A stretch of DNA of 64,000 nt from Taenia hydatigena. Lineage: Eukaryota > Platyhelminthes > Cestoda > Cyclophyllidea > Taeniidae. Under the pieces are notes generated by a model, which saw only the letters and a list, made by a program, of their open reading frames with translations, had not been told where the DNA came from and did not search any database. Below, piece after piece: positions 62,896 through 64,000 of this stretch. Position 1 is the first letter of the stretch. Every line of letters starts with the position of its first letter. The position numbers and the translations under genes were made by a program. Location of the stretch: assembly GCA_036345935.2 (NCBI GenBank), contig JADWOT020000005.1, positions 1,550,001-1,614,000 on the forward strand. Direction: 5' to 3'.

Positions 62896-64000
62896 TGTCT
62901 GACGTCCATCTGTCGGTTGATGGTACTGAGTTTTGCCGCTGCCTAATGCAAGTAGTTAAGCTTGTCATTGTATGGTTGCCATGCGACAGTAGCTTTCAGA
63001 CTGGTAGCCGCATGAAGTCTTAGTTGTTTTCTCGATACCGTGGTCCTGAGGTCGTGACGTTAACGGAGGTGTGACTTTTGCTTTTAGGTGTGGTGGTCAG
63101 CGTATCCCCATCATCCCCCACGGAGTGTGTTTCAGCCATAGGAGGTGAGGAGGCGACTGCAGATGCAACAAAATTACCAAGAAGAGCACGGAGGATGGCG
63201 CTGAAGGAGAAGAGGCGGGCTATGTAATGCATCGGTAATTTGTTAATTGTTGACGGGTGCTGTTGTACCTTCGCTGGGTGGGTTGTTGGTGTATGAAATG
63301 GATGCACATTTTGCCCGAAAATTGTCTTCTTTTGCCTTCTTGGGGGTAAGGAAAGACTGCGGGCGCCGTGGTGGGTGTGTATGCAGTAGTAATGGGGATG
63401 TTCTACTGTGACGTGAAGAACTTTCGACCGTAGCTCATTTGTGTGGCTGTGTGACAGCTGAGGCATATTTTGCTTCAACGTGTATTGAAATGTTATTGTT
63501 TTGTTGGGTTGCAGTTGATTGTAGGCAGAGATGACGAGTGCGTCTTAGAGTAAGTTGTCCACTGTCGAGTGTATCATGAATTGTTAGGGGGTGACGCGCT
63601 GCTACTTAGCCTTGGGAGTGGGTTTAAAGTGTGCAGAATGTGTGTCGGCATGAGTCATCAAAACTTGTGGATGGTGAAATAAAAACACCCACGAGTCAAC
63701 AGCGCCAGCCACTGAATTTCCAGACAACTAAGGAGGGATGGGAGGAGGATTACTATACCTACGCCTGCAATGTTGTGCGCCACCTTGATTGACGGGTGGG
63801 TTAAAGGAGGGTGCCAAATTGGTGGGCATCTGGGTGCCAGTGCTGTGGCCTCGCTTCTTCCTCGGACCAGGTCAACCTTCTCCCTCCCTGCCTTCAGCAC
63901 TTTATAGCAACTGCAGATTATAACACAAAACCATTGTATTGGCAATCAGTCAAGCAGAGGAGCAGTCTAAACGAAAGCAAGGAAGTAAAGGGATGAGTAT
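62336..64000 (-). repeat. Inverted repeat 2, right arm, segment A (continues past the window)
   Basis: Reverse complement of 56407-58071 without length change; spot checks at several places found no mismatch. The match reaches the last base of the window. Confidence 0.95.
63020..63232 (-). CDS. Possible small secreted protein, copy in right arm
   Basis: Identical in translation to 57175-57387. The same caution applies: its conservation follows from the identical arms and says nothing about selection. Confidence 0.25.
   Translation of the reverse strand: MHYIARLFSFSAILRALLGNFVASAVASSPPMAETHSVGDDGDTLTTTPKSKSHTSVNVTTSGPRYRENN

Noticed and set aside
1..64000. CRISPR arrays, operons, rRNA, spliced-leader genes
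   Set aside because: No regularly spaced short repeats, no clustered bacterial-type genes, and no rRNA or spliced-leader sequence that I could recognise on either strand.

Overview
This window looks like a repeat-rich nuclear scaffold from a parasitic flatworm, most likely a cestode and plausibly a taeniid. The sequence shows short exons with GT-AG (and one probable GC-AG) introns, long stretches without genes, a 100-N scaffold gap, and a decayed Ty3/Gypsy-type retroelement. The cestode placement is an inference. It rests mainly on a gene with the same layout (signal peptide exon, one fibronectin type III exon, hydrophobic-tail exon) as the taeniid oncosphere antigen family, plus a CAP/venom-allergen-like gene of the kind common in parasitic worms. 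Nothing bacterial (operons, Shine-Dalgarno sites, CRISPR) is present.

Only two multi-exon genes could be built with consistent splice sites and reading phase. The first is a CAP-superfamily secreted protein on the + strand (15294-16302, four exons, first exon not found). The second is a secreted or surface FnIII protein on the - strand (47042 down to 45101, three exons, complete). Both are predicted secretory proteins, so both may act at the host interface (inference). A third piece, an exon resembling a sorting nexin BAR region (5411-5697, -), has good splice borders but an in-frame stop.

The rest is dominated by duplication. (1) A diverged direct repeat of about 6 kb lies at 1-6365 and again at 32501-37795. 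(2) A Gypsy-type element lies on the - strand at 23184-27703, with 228-bp-class LTRs and a broken pol. Its 3' LTR carries a second LTR of the same family inserted in the opposite direction with a 5-bp target duplication. (3) Two relics of an integrase from another retroelement lie at 28880-29455 and 43250-43815. (4) A large inverted repeat (37919-40896 and 47271-50230) encloses a 6.4-kb spacer holding the FnIII gene and further diverged repeat copies. (5) A second inverted repeat (56407-58251 and 59930-64000) has arms of identical length over 1,665 bp and runs off the window end. Its right arm carries 2.2 kb that the left arm lacks.

Long stretches (7-15 kb, 17-23 kb, 29-32 kb, 50-56 kb) contain no gene I can support. 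Short open frames there are mostly chance or isolated exon-like pieces.
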